From CAWKAO01 sp963847665 (GTDB lineage: Bacteria; Actinomycetota; Humimicrobiia; Humimicrobiales; Humimicrobiaceae), in NCBI GenBank assembly GCA_963847665.1, contig CAWKAO010000003.1, forward strand, positions 186,001-250,000: a stretch of DNA of 64,000 nt, given 5' to 3'. Shown piece by piece: positions 10,895 to 20,289 of this stretch. Made by a program: the position numbers and the translations under genes. How positions within the stretch are numbered: the stretch's first letter is position 1; each line of letters starts with the position of its first letter. Under the pieces are notes generated by a model. The model ran no database searches. It was not told the DNA's origin and saw nothing but the letters and a program-made list of their open reading frames with translations.

Positions 10895-11572
10895 ATGCTT
10901 TTAAAACTTGATGAGAGATCAGAAAAATTCAATGATACAGCAGGATTTATAGCAAAACTACTATTAAAAGGTGGTGTGGCTATACTGCCTACGAGCACTA
11001 TTTATGGGATAAGTTGCGTCTACAACAATAAAAAAGCCCTTAAAAAAGTCTACACAATAAAACAGCGCCCCAATAGCATGCCCTTCATAATACTTCTACC
11101 GGCGATATCTGATATCGGACTCTTTGCAGAGGAAATAAATGAATCTGCACAGGCTCTTATAAAAAAGTACTGGACCGGTCCGGGACGATCGCCTTTGACT
11201 CTTGTATTTAAAAAAAACAACCAGCTCCCTGACCACATCGCAGAGGGTTCAGATACAATTGCTTTAAGATTGGACCCGCTACCCTCTCTTGTAAAAATAC
11301 TCTCATCATGCGGGCCTGTGATCTCTACAAGTGCGACAATATCAGGACAGAAGGATATTTCACCTCAAACCATTAACGATATTCCTGAAAAAATAAAAAA
11401 GGAGGTCGATGCAATAGTATATAGCTGCAGGAAACTACCAGGAGTGGCCTCGACAATTGTTGATGTAAGTAGGGCACAACCTGCTATAATCAGGGAAGGT
11501 AGTATAAATTTTGATGAAATAAGAAACTTTTTAAGAAGTCAGATAAAAGAGCAGGAGAAGTATGCCGGATAA
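10895..11572 (+). CDS. tsaC: threonylcarbamoyl-AMP synthase (Sua5/YrdC family)
   Basis: It makes L-threonylcarbamoyladenylate from threonine, bicarbonate and ATP for t6A37 of ANN-decoding tRNAs. The single YrdC domain (225 residues) has LPTSTIYGISC, the basic KQRPNSMPFI motif, and SGPVISTSATISG-type residues lining the cavity. The C-terminal Sua5 domain is absent, so it is the short TsaC form. Its stop overlaps the start of the phosphatase-like gene by 11 bases. In actinobacteria this gene normally follows prmC; here it is on the opposite strand, which suggests a local inversion. Confidence 0.93.
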   Translation: MLLKLDERSEKFNDTAGFIAKLLLKGGVAILPTSTIYGISCVYNNKKALKKVYTIKQRPNSMPFIILLPAISDIGLFAEEINESAQALIKKYWTGPGRSPLTLVFKKNNQLPDHIAEGSDTIALRLDPLPSLVKILSSCGPVISTSATISGQKDISPQTINDIPEKIKKEVDAIVYSCRKLPGVASTIVDVSRAQPAIIREGSINFDEIRNFLRSQIKEQEKYAG

Positions 11573-12329
11573 ATTTGAAAAGAATCCAAAAAATATAAAA
11601 AAAAATAATATTAATTTAAATTTTATATGCACCGGAAATACCTGCAGGAGTTATATAGCTGAAGCGATCGCAATACATCTACTTAAGACAGTATATTACA
11701 AGAAGAATCCCGGTATTAAAAATAAAGTCGTAATCGGAAGTGCCGGAACTGATGTGAGATTTACAAGTATTCCTGTAAATACATTCAGGGTACTTGAAAA
11801 ACTGGAAATACCGAACATAAAATTTGCCCCGACACCTGTGGACCGCCAGACAATATTCAATTCTGATCTTATAATAACTATGGCTTCATCACATAAGAAG
11901 AATCTAATACTTGAACATATTAAAATAGATGAAAAAAAAGTATTTAATCTCATAGAACTTTCAAACGTCATACTATATTTGCGTTCAGAAGACATATTCA
12001 AAAGAGAGACCATAAATAGAAATAAACATGAAACAGCTGGAGGCATATCGGACAATTACAGGTTCTTCAAAAATATCGACCTGACATCCATCAAATCATC
12101 CATCCAGGGTTATGTTTCAGATAAGAAGACTATTAATACGGGCAGGGACAGCTTAGGTAAGGTCATACAGAAAATAGACATGATAAAAAGCATCCGGACA
12201 GAATCACTTATTAAAACTTTAAGTGTGGATGTAGAGGACCCGTTCGGTAGCTCCTTCACCATTTATCTTAAAGTTGCAAAATTAATAAAAGAAAATATAA
12301 TAACTATTTTTGATTACCTGTTTTCATAA
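11562..12329 (+). CDS. low-molecular-weight protein tyrosine phosphatase-like protein
   Basis: The N-terminal half is an LMW-PTP fold with the phosphate loop ICTGNTCRS (C23 nucleophile, R29). A likely general-acid aspartate lies in VEDPFGSS near residue 232. At 255 residues it is longer than the usual 150-160, with a lysine-rich N-terminal extension and an insert at about 145-220 that looks unstructured. The start overlaps the tsaC end, so translation is probably coupled. LMW-PTP-like genes next to tsaC and glyA are common in bacteria; the physiological substrate (protein-tyrosine or protein-arginine phosphate) cannot be told. Confidence 0.85.
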   Translation: MPDKFEKNPKNIKKNNINLNFICTGNTCRSYIAEAIAIHLLKTVYYKKNPGIKNKVVIGSAGTDVRFTSIPVNTFRVLEKLEIPNIKFAPTPVDRQTIFNSDLIITMASSHKKNLILEHIKIDEKKVFNLIELSNVILYLRSEDIFKRETINRNKHETAGGISDNYRFFKNIDLTSIKSSIQGYVSDKKTINTGRDSLGKVIQKIDMIKSIRTESLIKTLSVDVEDPFGSSFTIYLKVAKLIKENIITIFDYLFS

Positions 12330-12366
12330 CAGATGCTGTCCGAATAATTGTAGAAAGGGAGAAGAA

Positions 12367-13641
12367 TTGAGCAGTATGCAGAAAAATATTCACAAAAATC
12401 ATTCCTTCCGGCAGGAAAAAGATACGGAGATGCAAAAAATAATAAGGAAGGAAATTGAAAGACAAAAAAGCCAGATAATACTGATAGCCTCTGAAAACTT
12501 TACATCAAAAGAAGTGACAGAGACAATGGGTTCTGTGCTTACAAATAAATATGCAGAGGGTTATCCCGGGGACCGTTATTACGAGGGATGCGAAGTTATA
12601 GACGAGGTAGAATCACTGGCTATAGACAGATGCAATAGATTATTTGATTCCTCCTTTTGCAATGTTCAACCCCACAGCGGTGTGCAGGCAAACACTTCAG
12701 TATTCCTTGCGATCCTAAACTGCAATGACAAAATACTCAGCATGAATTTAAGGGACGGTGGTCACCTTTCTCACGGGCATAAACAAAATCTTACAGGGAG
12801 ATATTTCAATATTTCCACATACAGCGTCGACCCGGAGACTGAAATGATCGATTATGAAAATATAAGGAAAATCGCCAAGATAACAAAACCTAAACTGATA
12901 ATCGCCGGAGCAAGTTCATACCCCCGGATAATCGACTATATAAAATTCAGGGAAATTGCAGATGAGGTCGGAGCATATTTGATGGCAGATATCGCCCATG
13001 TGGCGGGTCTTATTGCCGGCGGGGTACATCCGACTTCTGTAGGTATAGCTGATTTTACAACTGCTACAACCCACAAAACCCTGCGTGGGCCAAGAGGTGG
13101 ACTTATAATCACTGATAAGAAATATTCGGGCCTCATAAATAAATCGGTTTTTCCCGGAACCCAAGGGGGACCCTTGATGCATATCATTGCTGCAAAGGCT
13201 GTGTGTTTTAAAGAAGCAATGGATCCATCCTTCAAGATATACAGTAAAAATATAATTGAAAATTCAAAAGTTCTCTGCACAAATCTAAAAGAAAACGGTT
13301 TCAGGATAGTATCCGGAGGTACAGATAATCACCTGTTCCTTGTGGATCTCACAGATAAAGGCTTAACCGGTTATGAAGCTGCCAGTGCACTGGCTTCAGT
13401 CGGGATCATCCTCAATAAAAATGTCATACCTTATGACTCCCTGAACCCTAATATTACAAGCGGTATCAGGATAGGCACGCCTGCAGTCACCACACAGGGC
13501 ATGGGTGTAAAAGAGATGAACAAAATAGGTGATATTATAACTTCTGTCCTTAATAATATTGGAAATAGGTCCACTCTGCAGGATGCAGCAAAAAAGGTAA
13601 AAATGCTTGTCAGCCAGTTTCCAGTCTACTCAGATATCTGA
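12367..13641 (+). CDS. glyA: serine hydroxymethyltransferase
   Basis: A PLP enzyme converting serine and tetrahydrofolate to glycine and methylene-THF; about 424 residues. Signatures are IASENFTS, NKYAEGYPGDRYYEG, the HVAGLIAGG cofactor region and the PLP-lysine motif TTATTHKTLRGPRGG. The frame is open back to 12310, overlapping the phosphatase gene. I chose TTG at 12367 because GGAG ends 5 bases upstream; the next ATG (12376) would be 14 bases from it. It is convergent with the ArsB/NhaD transporter, 4 bases apart. Confidence 0.95.
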   Translation: MSSMQKNIHKNHSFRQEKDTEMQKIIRKEIERQKSQIILIASENFTSKEVTETMGSVLTNKYAEGYPGDRYYEGCEVIDEVESLAIDRCNRLFDSSFCNVQPHSGVQANTSVFLAILNCNDKILSMNLRDGGHLSHGHKQNLTGRYFNISTYSVDPETEMIDYENIRKIAKITKPKLIIAGASSYPRIIDYIKFREIADEVGAYLMADIAHVAGLIAGGVHPTSVGIADFTTATTHKTLRGPRGGLIITDKKYSGLINKSVFPGTQGGPLMHIIAAKAVCFKEAMDPSFKIYSKNIIENSKVLCTNLKENGFRIVSGGTDNHLFLVDLTDKGLTGYEAASALASVGIILNKNVIPYDSLNPNITSGIRIGTPAVTTQGMGVKEMNKIGDIITSVLNNIGNRSTLQDAAKKVKMLVSQFPVYSDI

Positions 13642-13645
13642 TGTA

Positions 13646-14950
13646 TCAATAAAACCCTATGGTGTATTTTATCCAGATCCCTATGTTAGCGATTATAAGG
13701 GATATTATTGTTGCAGGAATTGCAAGCTTGATCCACCTGCCCCAGCCGATTATCTGGCCCTTTCTTTCCATTGCAGTGTAAGCCACGACATTTGCTGAGG
13801 CCCCGATCGGAGTGAAGTTTCCACCTATGTCGGTGCCAAGTGACGTCGCCCATACCATTATCGATAGAGCCGGCACTCCTGCAAATTTCACGATGTTTTC
13901 AAGCACATAAGCCATTGAAAGCGCAAAAGGTACATTGTCTACAATACCGCTTGCAATGCCGCCTGACCATAAAAGCGTACTTACAAGCCCAAGGTGGTTA
14001 TCCTTGAAAGCATCTGTAATAAAATGTGCCATGGTCTTTATTAATCCTGTATGCTCAAGCCCCCCGACAACGACAAAAAGCCCGATAAAGAAAAGGATCA
14101 CCTCGTAATCGACTTTTAGTATTACTTCTCCACCCCTTTTTCCCAGCACAAGTAGCATTATGAATGCCGGCACCATTGCGGCCATCGGTACAGTCAATGG
14201 ATAGTTAAGAAAGCGTTCTATGTATGTGTGGGTGACAAGAAATGAGACTGCGACCCCAAATGCTATCAGGCCCACTTTTAATTTTTTCCTGTCCACTATT
14301 GCTTCATCAGGGTTCATCTGCTCAAGCTCCTGTACTGATATGCCACCCTTTGGTATTAGAGACTTCCTGGATACAAGATAACAGTATCCCAGGCAGGCAG
14401 CACCTGCGATTATGGCGATGGGCCCGTTATGTATTACAAAATCATTAAAATAAAAACCGAGCTTCAGTCCAAGGATGACATTCGGCGGATCGCCAACCAG
14501 CGTTGCAGAACCTCCAATATTTGCCATGCAGACTTCAGTGATTATGAGAGGTACAGGGTCTATGCGTAGCATCCTGCAGAGTTCATATGTCAGTGCTGCA
14601 AAAAATAACATAACAGTTATGCTATCCATGAATGCTGCAAGAAATGCAGTGACAACCGGGAAAAAGATAAATATCTTTGTTGGAGAATACTTGAGTAATT
14701 TTGCGATCACAAGGGCAAGGTAGGTAAAAAAACCAGCCTGGGAAAGAGCGGTGACTATAATAAACATACCAAATAAAAGGCCGATGGTCTCCCAGTTTAT
14801 AAAACCAATAGCTTCCTCTAAAGTAAATATCTTAAACATTATCAGTGCAATAGCACCAGCAAAAGCCACAACAGTCCTGTTAACTTTTTCAGTTATTATA
14901 GCTATGTATGTAAGCGCAAAAATAACAACTGCCACTATAGTATTGTTCAC
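13646..14950 (-). CDS. ArsB/NhaD-type ion transporter
   Basis: A 434-residue integral membrane protein of the ion-transporter superfamily (ArsB, NhaD, divalent anion/Na+). About 11 hydrophobic segments can be counted. The duplicated re-entrant motifs are visible: ANIGGSATLVGDPPNVILG in the first half and TSLGTDIGGNFTPIGASANV in the second. The substrate (arsenite, Na+/H+ or an organic anion) is not predictable, and no arsR or arsC is nearby. It starts 26 bases after the prmC stop on the same strand, so it may ride at the end of the rho-prfA-prmC run. Confidence 0.88.
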   Translation of the reverse strand: MNNTIVAVVIFALTYIAIITEKVNRTVVAFAGAIALIMFKIFTLEEAIGFINWETIGLLFGMFIIVTALSQAGFFTYLALVIAKLLKYSPTKIFIFFPVVTAFLAAFMDSITVMLFFAALTYELCRMLRIDPVPLIITEVCMANIGGSATLVGDPPNVILGLKLGFYFNDFVIHNGPIAIIAGAACLGYCYLVSRKSLIPKGGISVQELEQMNPDEAIVDRKKLKVGLIAFGVAVSFLVTHTYIERFLNYPLTVPMAAMVPAFIMLLVLGKRGGEVILKVDYEVILFFIGLFVVVGGLEHTGLIKTMAHFITDAFKDNHLGLVSTLLWSGGIASGIVDNVPFALSMAYVLENIVKFAGVPALSIMVWATSLGTDIGGNFTPIGASANVVAYTAMERKGQIIGWGRWIKLAIPATIISLIIANIGIWIKYTIGFY

Positions 14951-14975
14951 TTTTAACTCCTCTTACAAAGGCTGC

Positions 14976-15977
14976 TCATATGATTGCTTTTAATATCCTG
15001 TCCCGGTTATTATAATCCTTTTTTATTTTTAATTCTTTCAGTTCCCTTCCACTTTTTTTTAATTCTTCTTTTACAAGGCCCTGGAGGGTTGCGCTTATTG
15101 AAGGGTCTGTCTCAAACAGAAGGAAGCACAATTTTGCATCAATATAAGGCACGATTGATTTTATCAGTAAATAATAAACAGAAAGCCCATCCTTGCCAGC
15201 AAGAAGAGCCTCACCTGGTTCATACTCTACGACTTCCCTGGGCAGTGACGGGTAAGCAGCTTCCGAAATATATGGCGGGTTGGACACTATAATATTTATC
15301 GAGTTTTTATATTGCCTGTAAAAATCTTTATCCGACTGATCCGGGATTATATCCGTACATAAAAACTCCAGTTTTCCCAGTTGTCCTTCATCCAGTATGT
15401 TTTTGGCATTTCTTTGCGCTATTTTAATAGCTGGATCACTTTTATCAGTTGCGATGATCCTCCAGTCAGCAGAATAAGCATGATTGCTTTTCCCAGAAGC
15501 TTTTTTTAGAAAACTTTCGATCTCTGAAGCGATACTTATAGCAATAGCACCACTGCCTGTACATGCATCAAGAATATTGATAGTATCGATATTGCGTTTT
15601 TCTTTAGTGCATATTTCAAGATATTCTAGTGTGGATGCAAGAACCTCATCCACAAGGAGTTCAGTTTCAGGCCTGGGTATGAGGACATTTTCATCTACAT
15701 ATAATTTCAGGCTTCTAAAACCGGCTTCATTTAAAATATACTGGATCGGGACATGGTCCGCTCTTTTAATAACATAGCTCTTATACTTTGCAAGCTTATC
15801 CTTTTCAGGAATATGGTCAAAATTAAGGTAAAGCTGCATCCTGTTATAACCAAGAGCATTTGAAAGCAATAATTCAGCAGAGAGTTTTGGGCTGGGGACA
15901 TCTTTTGAAGTAAAGTATTCTGTGGACCATTCGAGTAATCTTCTAATATCCCATAATTGTCCGGATTGGCTGCAAAT
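14976..15977 (-). CDS. prmC: release-factor glutamine N5-methyltransferase, probable AUU start
   Basis: PrmC methylates the GGQ glutamine of peptide release factors using SAM. The catalytic NPPY motif (IIVSNPPYIS) and the SAM motif (ILDACTGSGAIAISIA) are clear. The first canonical start (TTG at 15869) would cut off the N-terminal helical domain. The frame stays open upstream and encodes GQLWDIRRLLEWSTEYF and SPKLSAELLLSNALGY, typical of the PrmC N-terminus, with no ATG, GTG or TTG. An ATT at 15977-15975 lies 7 bases after AGGAG, which overlaps the prfA stop. I use it as the start (about 333 residues). It directly follows prfA, its substrate gene. Confidence 0.85.
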   Translation of the reverse strand: MCSQSGQLWDIRRLLEWSTEYFTSKDVPSPKLSAELLLSNALGYNRMQLYLNFDHIPEKDKLAKYKSYVIKRADHVPIQYILNEAGFRSLKLYVDENVLIPRPETELLVDEVLASTLEYLEICTKEKRNIDTINILDACTGSGAIAISIASEIESFLKKASGKSNHAYSADWRIIATDKSDPAIKIAQRNAKNILDEGQLGKLEFLCTDIIPDQSDKDFYRQYKNSINIIVSNPPYISEAAYPSLPREVVEYEPGEALLAGKDGLSVYYLLIKSIVPYIDAKLCFLLFETDPSISATLQGLVKEELKKSGRELKELKIKKDYNNRDRILKAII

Positions 15978-15987
15978 AGTTTTTCTC

Positions 15988-17067
15988 CTAAATACCCAAT
16001 TTTTCTAATTTTTTCTCTTCATCAGCGGTACGAAGAGCGTCAACAAGCTCCTCTATGGAGCCTTCGAGTATCTCGTCAAGCTTATAAAGGGTCAGGTTTA
16101 TCCTATGATCTGTTACCCTCCCCTGCGGATAATTATATGTCCTTATCCTCTCACTCCTGTCACCTGAACCTATCTGCATCCTTCTATTTTTTGTCTGCTC
16201 ATCCAGTTGCTTCTGCTGTTCTATCTCAAGAAGCCTGGCCCTCAATATCTTCATGGCTTTTTCCTTGTTTTGGAGCTGGGATTTTTCATCCTGGCATGAG
16301 ATCACTATTCCGGTGGGCAAGTGCGTCATCCTTACCGCAGAATCAGTCGTATTGACAGATTGTCCTCCTGGCCCGGTAGAGCGAAAAACATCTACCTTCA
16401 GGTCCTTTTGCTCTATCTTTATATCTACATCTTCAGCTTCAGGCAATACTGCAACAGTGGCAGTCGAGGTATGGATCCTCCCGCTTGATTCTGTGACAGG
16501 GACCCTCTGCACCCTGTGAACGCCTGACTCATACTTCATATCTGAATATACTCTTTTGCCCTGGATTTCAAATATTATTTCTTTAAAACCGCCGATTCCC
16601 TGTGAATTGGCGCTTAATATGCTATGTTTCCATTTTTTGTTTTCAGCATATTTTGTATAGCTCCTGTAAAGGACTGCTGCAAAAAGCCCTGCTTCATCTC
16701 CACCAGCCCCGGCCCTTATTTCTACTATTACATTTTTGGCATCATTTGGATCGCCGGGTGCCAAAAAAATCTTTAATCTTTTTTCAAGCCTCTCAAGCCT
16801 GCTTTTATTCTTTTCAAACTCCTCTTCAAGAAATAAGCGCATTTCTTCTTCTTTTTCACTTTCGAGCATTCCTTTTATTTCCTCGGTGGAATTAAGCATA
16901 TCCCTGTATTCTTTTGCAGTATTTACTATCTCTTCCAGTTCTGAGATCTTCATACCGAATTCTTTGATCTTTTCTGGATCTGATGTTACTTCAGGGGTGG
17001 ACATCTTCGCTATAAGCTTATTATAAGTGTCTTCGTAACTTTTTATCTTTTCAAGTATTTCTACCAT
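15988..17067 (-). CDS. prfA: peptide chain release factor 1
   Basis: RF1 reads UAA and UAG stop codons. The 359-residue protein has the codon-recognition tripeptide PVT (190-192, in QRVPVTESSGRIH) and the catalytic GGQ loop (234-236, in RSTGPGGQSVN). A PVT rather than SPF tripeptide separates it from RF2. An N-terminal coiled-coil-rich domain covers residues 1-105. It follows the YqhQ-like gene and precedes prmC, whose Shine-Dalgarno overlaps the prfA stop. Confidence 0.98.
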   Translation of the reverse strand: MVEILEKIKSYEDTYNKLIAKMSTPEVTSDPEKIKEFGMKISELEEIVNTAKEYRDMLNSTEEIKGMLESEKEEEMRLFLEEEFEKNKSRLERLEKRLKIFLAPGDPNDAKNVIVEIRAGAGGDEAGLFAAVLYRSYTKYAENKKWKHSILSANSQGIGGFKEIIFEIQGKRVYSDMKYESGVHRVQRVPVTESSGRIHTSTATVAVLPEAEDVDIKIEQKDLKVDVFRSTGPGGQSVNTTDSAVRMTHLPTGIVISCQDEKSQLQNKEKAMKILRARLLEIEQQKQLDEQTKNRRMQIGSGDRSERIRTYNYPQGRVTDHRINLTLYKLDEILEGSIEELVDALRTADEEKKLEKLGI

Positions 17068-17141
17068 TGTGTTTCACCATAAAATAAAAATAAATCGACT
17101 ATATGGAAATAATAAAGCAAACGATTTCAAGAAAAAGTACA

Positions 17142-18098
17142 CTAAGCATTTATTGCGACTTCATCTTTTTTAGCAAGTATCTTTTTTTCTATGCCGTCTT
17201 CTGCGACAGTACATTCGGCTTCAAGTATTTTGTTCAGTGAGCTGACAGCGACCTCTATCTGGCTTTCGTCAGGTTCTTTTGTGGTTAATTTCTGCAGCAG
17301 AAGTCCCGGGTAGAACAATATTGTGACTATTTTTTTCTTGCTGAATTTTCCGGCTATCCTTATCATCTCGTAGGATACCCCTGCAATAACCGGTATTAAA
17401 AGAATCCTTGAAATGATCCTGAGGTATAGAGGAGGTTTGCCAAGAAGCGCAAATACAATAAGTGCTACTATCATGACTATGAGTAAAAAACTTGTCCCGC
17501 ATCTGACATGAAGCCTGGAATATTTTTTAATATTTTCTGCTGTGAGCTCTTCTCCGTATTCATAAGCCTGGATCGTCTTATGCTCCGCCCCGTGATACTG
17601 AAAAAGTCTCTTAATATCTTTCATGAAAGAAACAGCCAGTATATAGATCACTAAAAAAGCTATCCTGATAAGACCTTCAATAAGATTATAAAGTATTGAA
17701 TTTGATATAAATGGAGAAAAGGACCTCCCGATTACAGTGGGAAGGACAAAAAAAATACCTACCACAAATATAAGTGCCACAGCCACAGAGATCCCCATTT
17801 GTTTGCCGGAAAGTTTGACATCTTCATCTGTAGCCTGGTTGACCGAATAACTCAAAGCCTTAAATCCCAGTGAGAGATTTTCAACCATCGCTACAACACC
17901 TCTTATTACAGGAAAACCTAGAAATTTATTTTTTTTCATCATCGATATCTCTTTAAAGACATCGGTCGCTATAGTATTATCAGGTTTTCTTACTGCAATG
18001 GACCAGAACCTGCGGCTGCGCATCATAACTCCTTCAAGTACAGCCTGGCCCCCGACATTTAATCTATCAGTGGTTTTACAAGCATGCTCTTCGGGCAT
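17142..18098 (-). CDS. YqhQ-like membrane protein (DUF1385)
   Basis: A 318-residue protein with the family opening VGGQAVLEGVMMR and the central motif YHGAEHKTIQAYE, followed by RLHVRCGTSFLL. Four to five hydrophobic segments lie at about 100-250. The histidine/glutamate motif in YHGAEHK could bind metal, but no activity is established for the family. It sits between rpmE and prfA, an arrangement also seen in Firmicutes and deep actinobacteria. Function unknown. Confidence 0.9.
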   Translation of the reverse strand: MPEEHACKTTDRLNVGGQAVLEGVMMRSRRFWSIAVRKPDNTIATDVFKEISMMKKNKFLGFPVIRGVVAMVENLSLGFKALSYSVNQATDEDVKLSGKQMGISVAVALIFVVGIFFVLPTVIGRSFSPFISNSILYNLIEGLIRIAFLVIYILAVSFMKDIKRLFQYHGAEHKTIQAYEYGEELTAENIKKYSRLHVRCGTSFLLIVMIVALIVFALLGKPPLYLRIISRILLIPVIAGVSYEMIRIAGKFSKKKIVTILFYPGLLLQKLTTKEPDESQIEVAVSSLNKILEAECTVAEDGIEKKILAKKDEVAINA

Positions 18099-18124
18099 CG
18101 ATTATCACTTGCCTATCTGTGTGG

Positions 18125-18331
18125 TTATTTTTTTATTTTATTGAGTCTCTTCTGGAATCTGTCTACTCTTCCACCGGAATCGACAAGTTTTTGTTTACCT
18201 GTATAAAAAGGATGGCAGTTTGAACAGATCTCAACATGCAATTCCTTTTTTGTGGAACTGGTCTGAAATTTATTTCCACATGAGCATGTAACTGTGCAGT
18301 CAAAATACTGCGGATGTATATCTTTTTTCAT
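18125..18331 (-). CDS. rpmE: 50S ribosomal protein L31, zinc-binding type
   Basis: A 68-residue ribosomal protein with the family opening MKKDIHPQY. C16, C18, C36 and C39 form the zinc site of the C+ form (CSCGN and ICSNCHPFYTG). The C-terminal tail is basic. It lies about 140 bases after the rho stop on the same strand, the usual rho-rpmE-prfA order. The RBS is AGG within TTAGGAT just before the ATG. Confidence 0.98.
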   Translation of the reverse strand: MKKDIHPQYFDCTVTCSCGNKFQTSSTKKELHVEICSNCHPFYTGKQKLVDSGGRVDRFQKRLNKIKK

Positions 18332-18472
18332 ATCCTAAAAACCTCACATTTTGAATAATTCCAAATTGGTTATGATAGCATAAGCATATTTTTAAGTAAA
18401 CAAAACATTAAAAATAATGCAAAAATGTTAAGGGTCAAGATGTCTTTAAATCAATGATCAAAAGGACAGATA

Positions 18473-20041
18473 TTACAATCTTGAATTGCTCAATGTTGAC
18501 TTATTGTTTTGAAGGCTGGCCCTGATGGCATTTAAGAAATCTTTATTGGTCTTAGTCTTTCTTATATAATCAATAAGCTGCTCTATTGCTGCTTCCGGTT
18601 CCTTATCATGTATTATTCTTCTTAGTTTCCATACAAGGCTGGCTTCCTCATCCTCCATTAGAAGTTCTTCTTTTCGGGTTCCTGTCTTTGTAATGTCGAT
18701 TGCAGGGAAGATCCTCTTATCAGCCAGTTTACGGTCGAGGTCTATTTCCAGGTTGCCTGTGCCCTTGAACTCCTCAAAGATAACTTCATCCATCCTGCTC
18801 CCTGTATCCACAAGAGCTGTGGCCAGTATTGTAAGGCTGCCCCCAAACTCTATGTTTCTTGCAGCCCCAAAGAATCTCTTAGGAGGGAAAAGAGCTGTCG
18901 AATCAACACCTCCAGAAAGTACCCTTCCGCTTGCCGGTATTGAGAGATTATAAGCCCTTGCTAGCCTTGTGATGCTGTCAAGAAGAATAAGGACGTCTTT
19001 TCCATGCTCGACCAGTCTTTTTGCTCTCTGCAAAACAAGCTCTGAGACCTGTATATGGTTTTCAGAAGGCTGGTCAAACGTGGAGCTTATTACTTCACCC
19101 TTGACAGATCTTTCCATGTCTGTTACCTCTTCCGGCCTTTCATCTACCAGTAAAACCATGATGTAGACTTCAGGATTATTGGTGGCAACACTGTTAGCAA
19201 GGTCCTTCAGTATAGTCGTCTTTCCTGCTTTAGGAGGTGACACTATAAGGCCCCTCTGACCTTTTCCAATGGGTGCTACAAGATCTATAATCCTTGCAGT
19301 GATATTATGAGAAGTGGTCTCAAGCCTCAATCTATCCATAGGATAAATAGGGGTCAATGATTCAAAGGGTTTCCTTTTCCTGATGAATTCGGGATCGCTA
19401 TCATTTACTTTTTCTATCCTCAGAAGCGCATTATATTTTTCATTATCCTTCGGGGGCCTTACAACACCAAAGACCTCGTCTCCCTGCCTTAGATGGAATC
19501 TTCTTATTTGAGATTGAGAGACATATATATCATTGGGGCCCTGGAGATAACCATTTGTCCTTAAAAAACCGTAGCCTTCTGAAAGAATATCAAGTATCCC
19601 CTTCATTTTTTCTTCGTAGACTTCAAGTTCACCTTCAAACTTTTTCTCAAGCTCAACTGCTTCAGTGCTGTTTACTCTTTCAGTATCTTTCTTTTCTGAG
19701 ATCCCGCTATCTTTGATCCATTTTTTTTCAGACTTTTCTGCAGGTTTTTCTGCTTCCTCTCCTGTTACTGCCTCAACTTCTTTCTTCTCACTTTTTTCTG
19801 TTTCTACTGCACCTTGCGGGGTGGTATCCATAGCAGATTCTTGTTCTGTTGAAATAGATGAAGTCTCGATTCCCACACTTTCCTGCATTGAATCATATTT
19901 TCCCATGATCTTCTCGATGATCTCTTCTTTTTTTAGGCCTGTTAATCCCGAGACTTTCATTTCTCGTGCAATATTTTTAAGCTCTGAAACTGAAAGATAC
20001 TTAAGATCTCTTCTCTCAGGCCTTTTAATAGTTTCTGACAA
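18473..20041 (-). CDS. rho: transcription termination factor Rho
   Basis: A hexameric RNA-dependent ATPase that ends transcription. The 522 residues comprise an N-terminal Rho_N/SAP-like helical domain (LSVSELKNIAREMKVSGL), then an inserted Glu/Lys/Ser-rich, probably disordered stretch (about 55-140), the RNA-binding OSB domain (EGYGFLRTNGYLQGPNDIYVS), and the ATPase domain with Walker A PPKAGKTT and Walker B-region MVLLVDERPEEVTDM. Such N-terminal inserts are common in actinobacterial Rho. A leader of about 250 bases precedes the GGAG/ATG start, where autogenous control would be expected but is not shown. Confidence 0.98.
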   Translation of the reverse strand: MSETIKRPERRDLKYLSVSELKNIAREMKVSGLTGLKKEEIIEKIMGKYDSMQESVGIETSSISTEQESAMDTTPQGAVETEKSEKKEVEAVTGEEAEKPAEKSEKKWIKDSGISEKKDTERVNSTEAVELEKKFEGELEVYEEKMKGILDILSEGYGFLRTNGYLQGPNDIYVSQSQIRRFHLRQGDEVFGVVRPPKDNEKYNALLRIEKVNDSDPEFIRKRKPFESLTPIYPMDRLRLETTSHNITARIIDLVAPIGKGQRGLIVSPPKAGKTTILKDLANSVATNNPEVYIMVLLVDERPEEVTDMERSVKGEVISSTFDQPSENHIQVSELVLQRAKRLVEHGKDVLILLDSITRLARAYNLSIPASGRVLSGGVDSTALFPPKRFFGAARNIEFGGSLTILATALVDTGSRMDEVIFEEFKGTGNLEIDLDRKLADKRIFPAIDITKTGTRKEELLMEDEEASLVWKLRRIIHDKEPEAAIEQLIDYIRKTKTNKDFLNAIRASLQNNKSTLSNSRL

Positions 20042-20289
20042 TTTTAATTGCTCCTTTCGAATCCCTTAAATTCCTTGAGGGAGTTGTTTTAGATAGAATT
20101 TCAAGATTTTGTGATAAAGCGAAAAGAAACTGATTGATTTGATTTGAATCCCTGTTATCTATATCGTCAATTTTCCTGAAAATCTGAATAAAAAAATGAA
20201 GATTACTATATCCCCAATTGTTTTAACCTTTGTATAAAAACACTATATATATATTTAAAAAAAAAGCAAGAGGTTTTTTTGAGTTAAAA
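20042..20289. other. AT-rich leader between rho and tspO-like gene
   Basis: About 250 bases without a gene. GGAG lies about 8 bases before the rho ATG. The rest has A/T tracts and a short TA-repeat run near 20250. I see no clear -35/-10 pair or hairpin with a U tract. In many bacteria the rho leader mediates autoregulation; that is an expectation, not something seen here. Confidence 0.4.
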
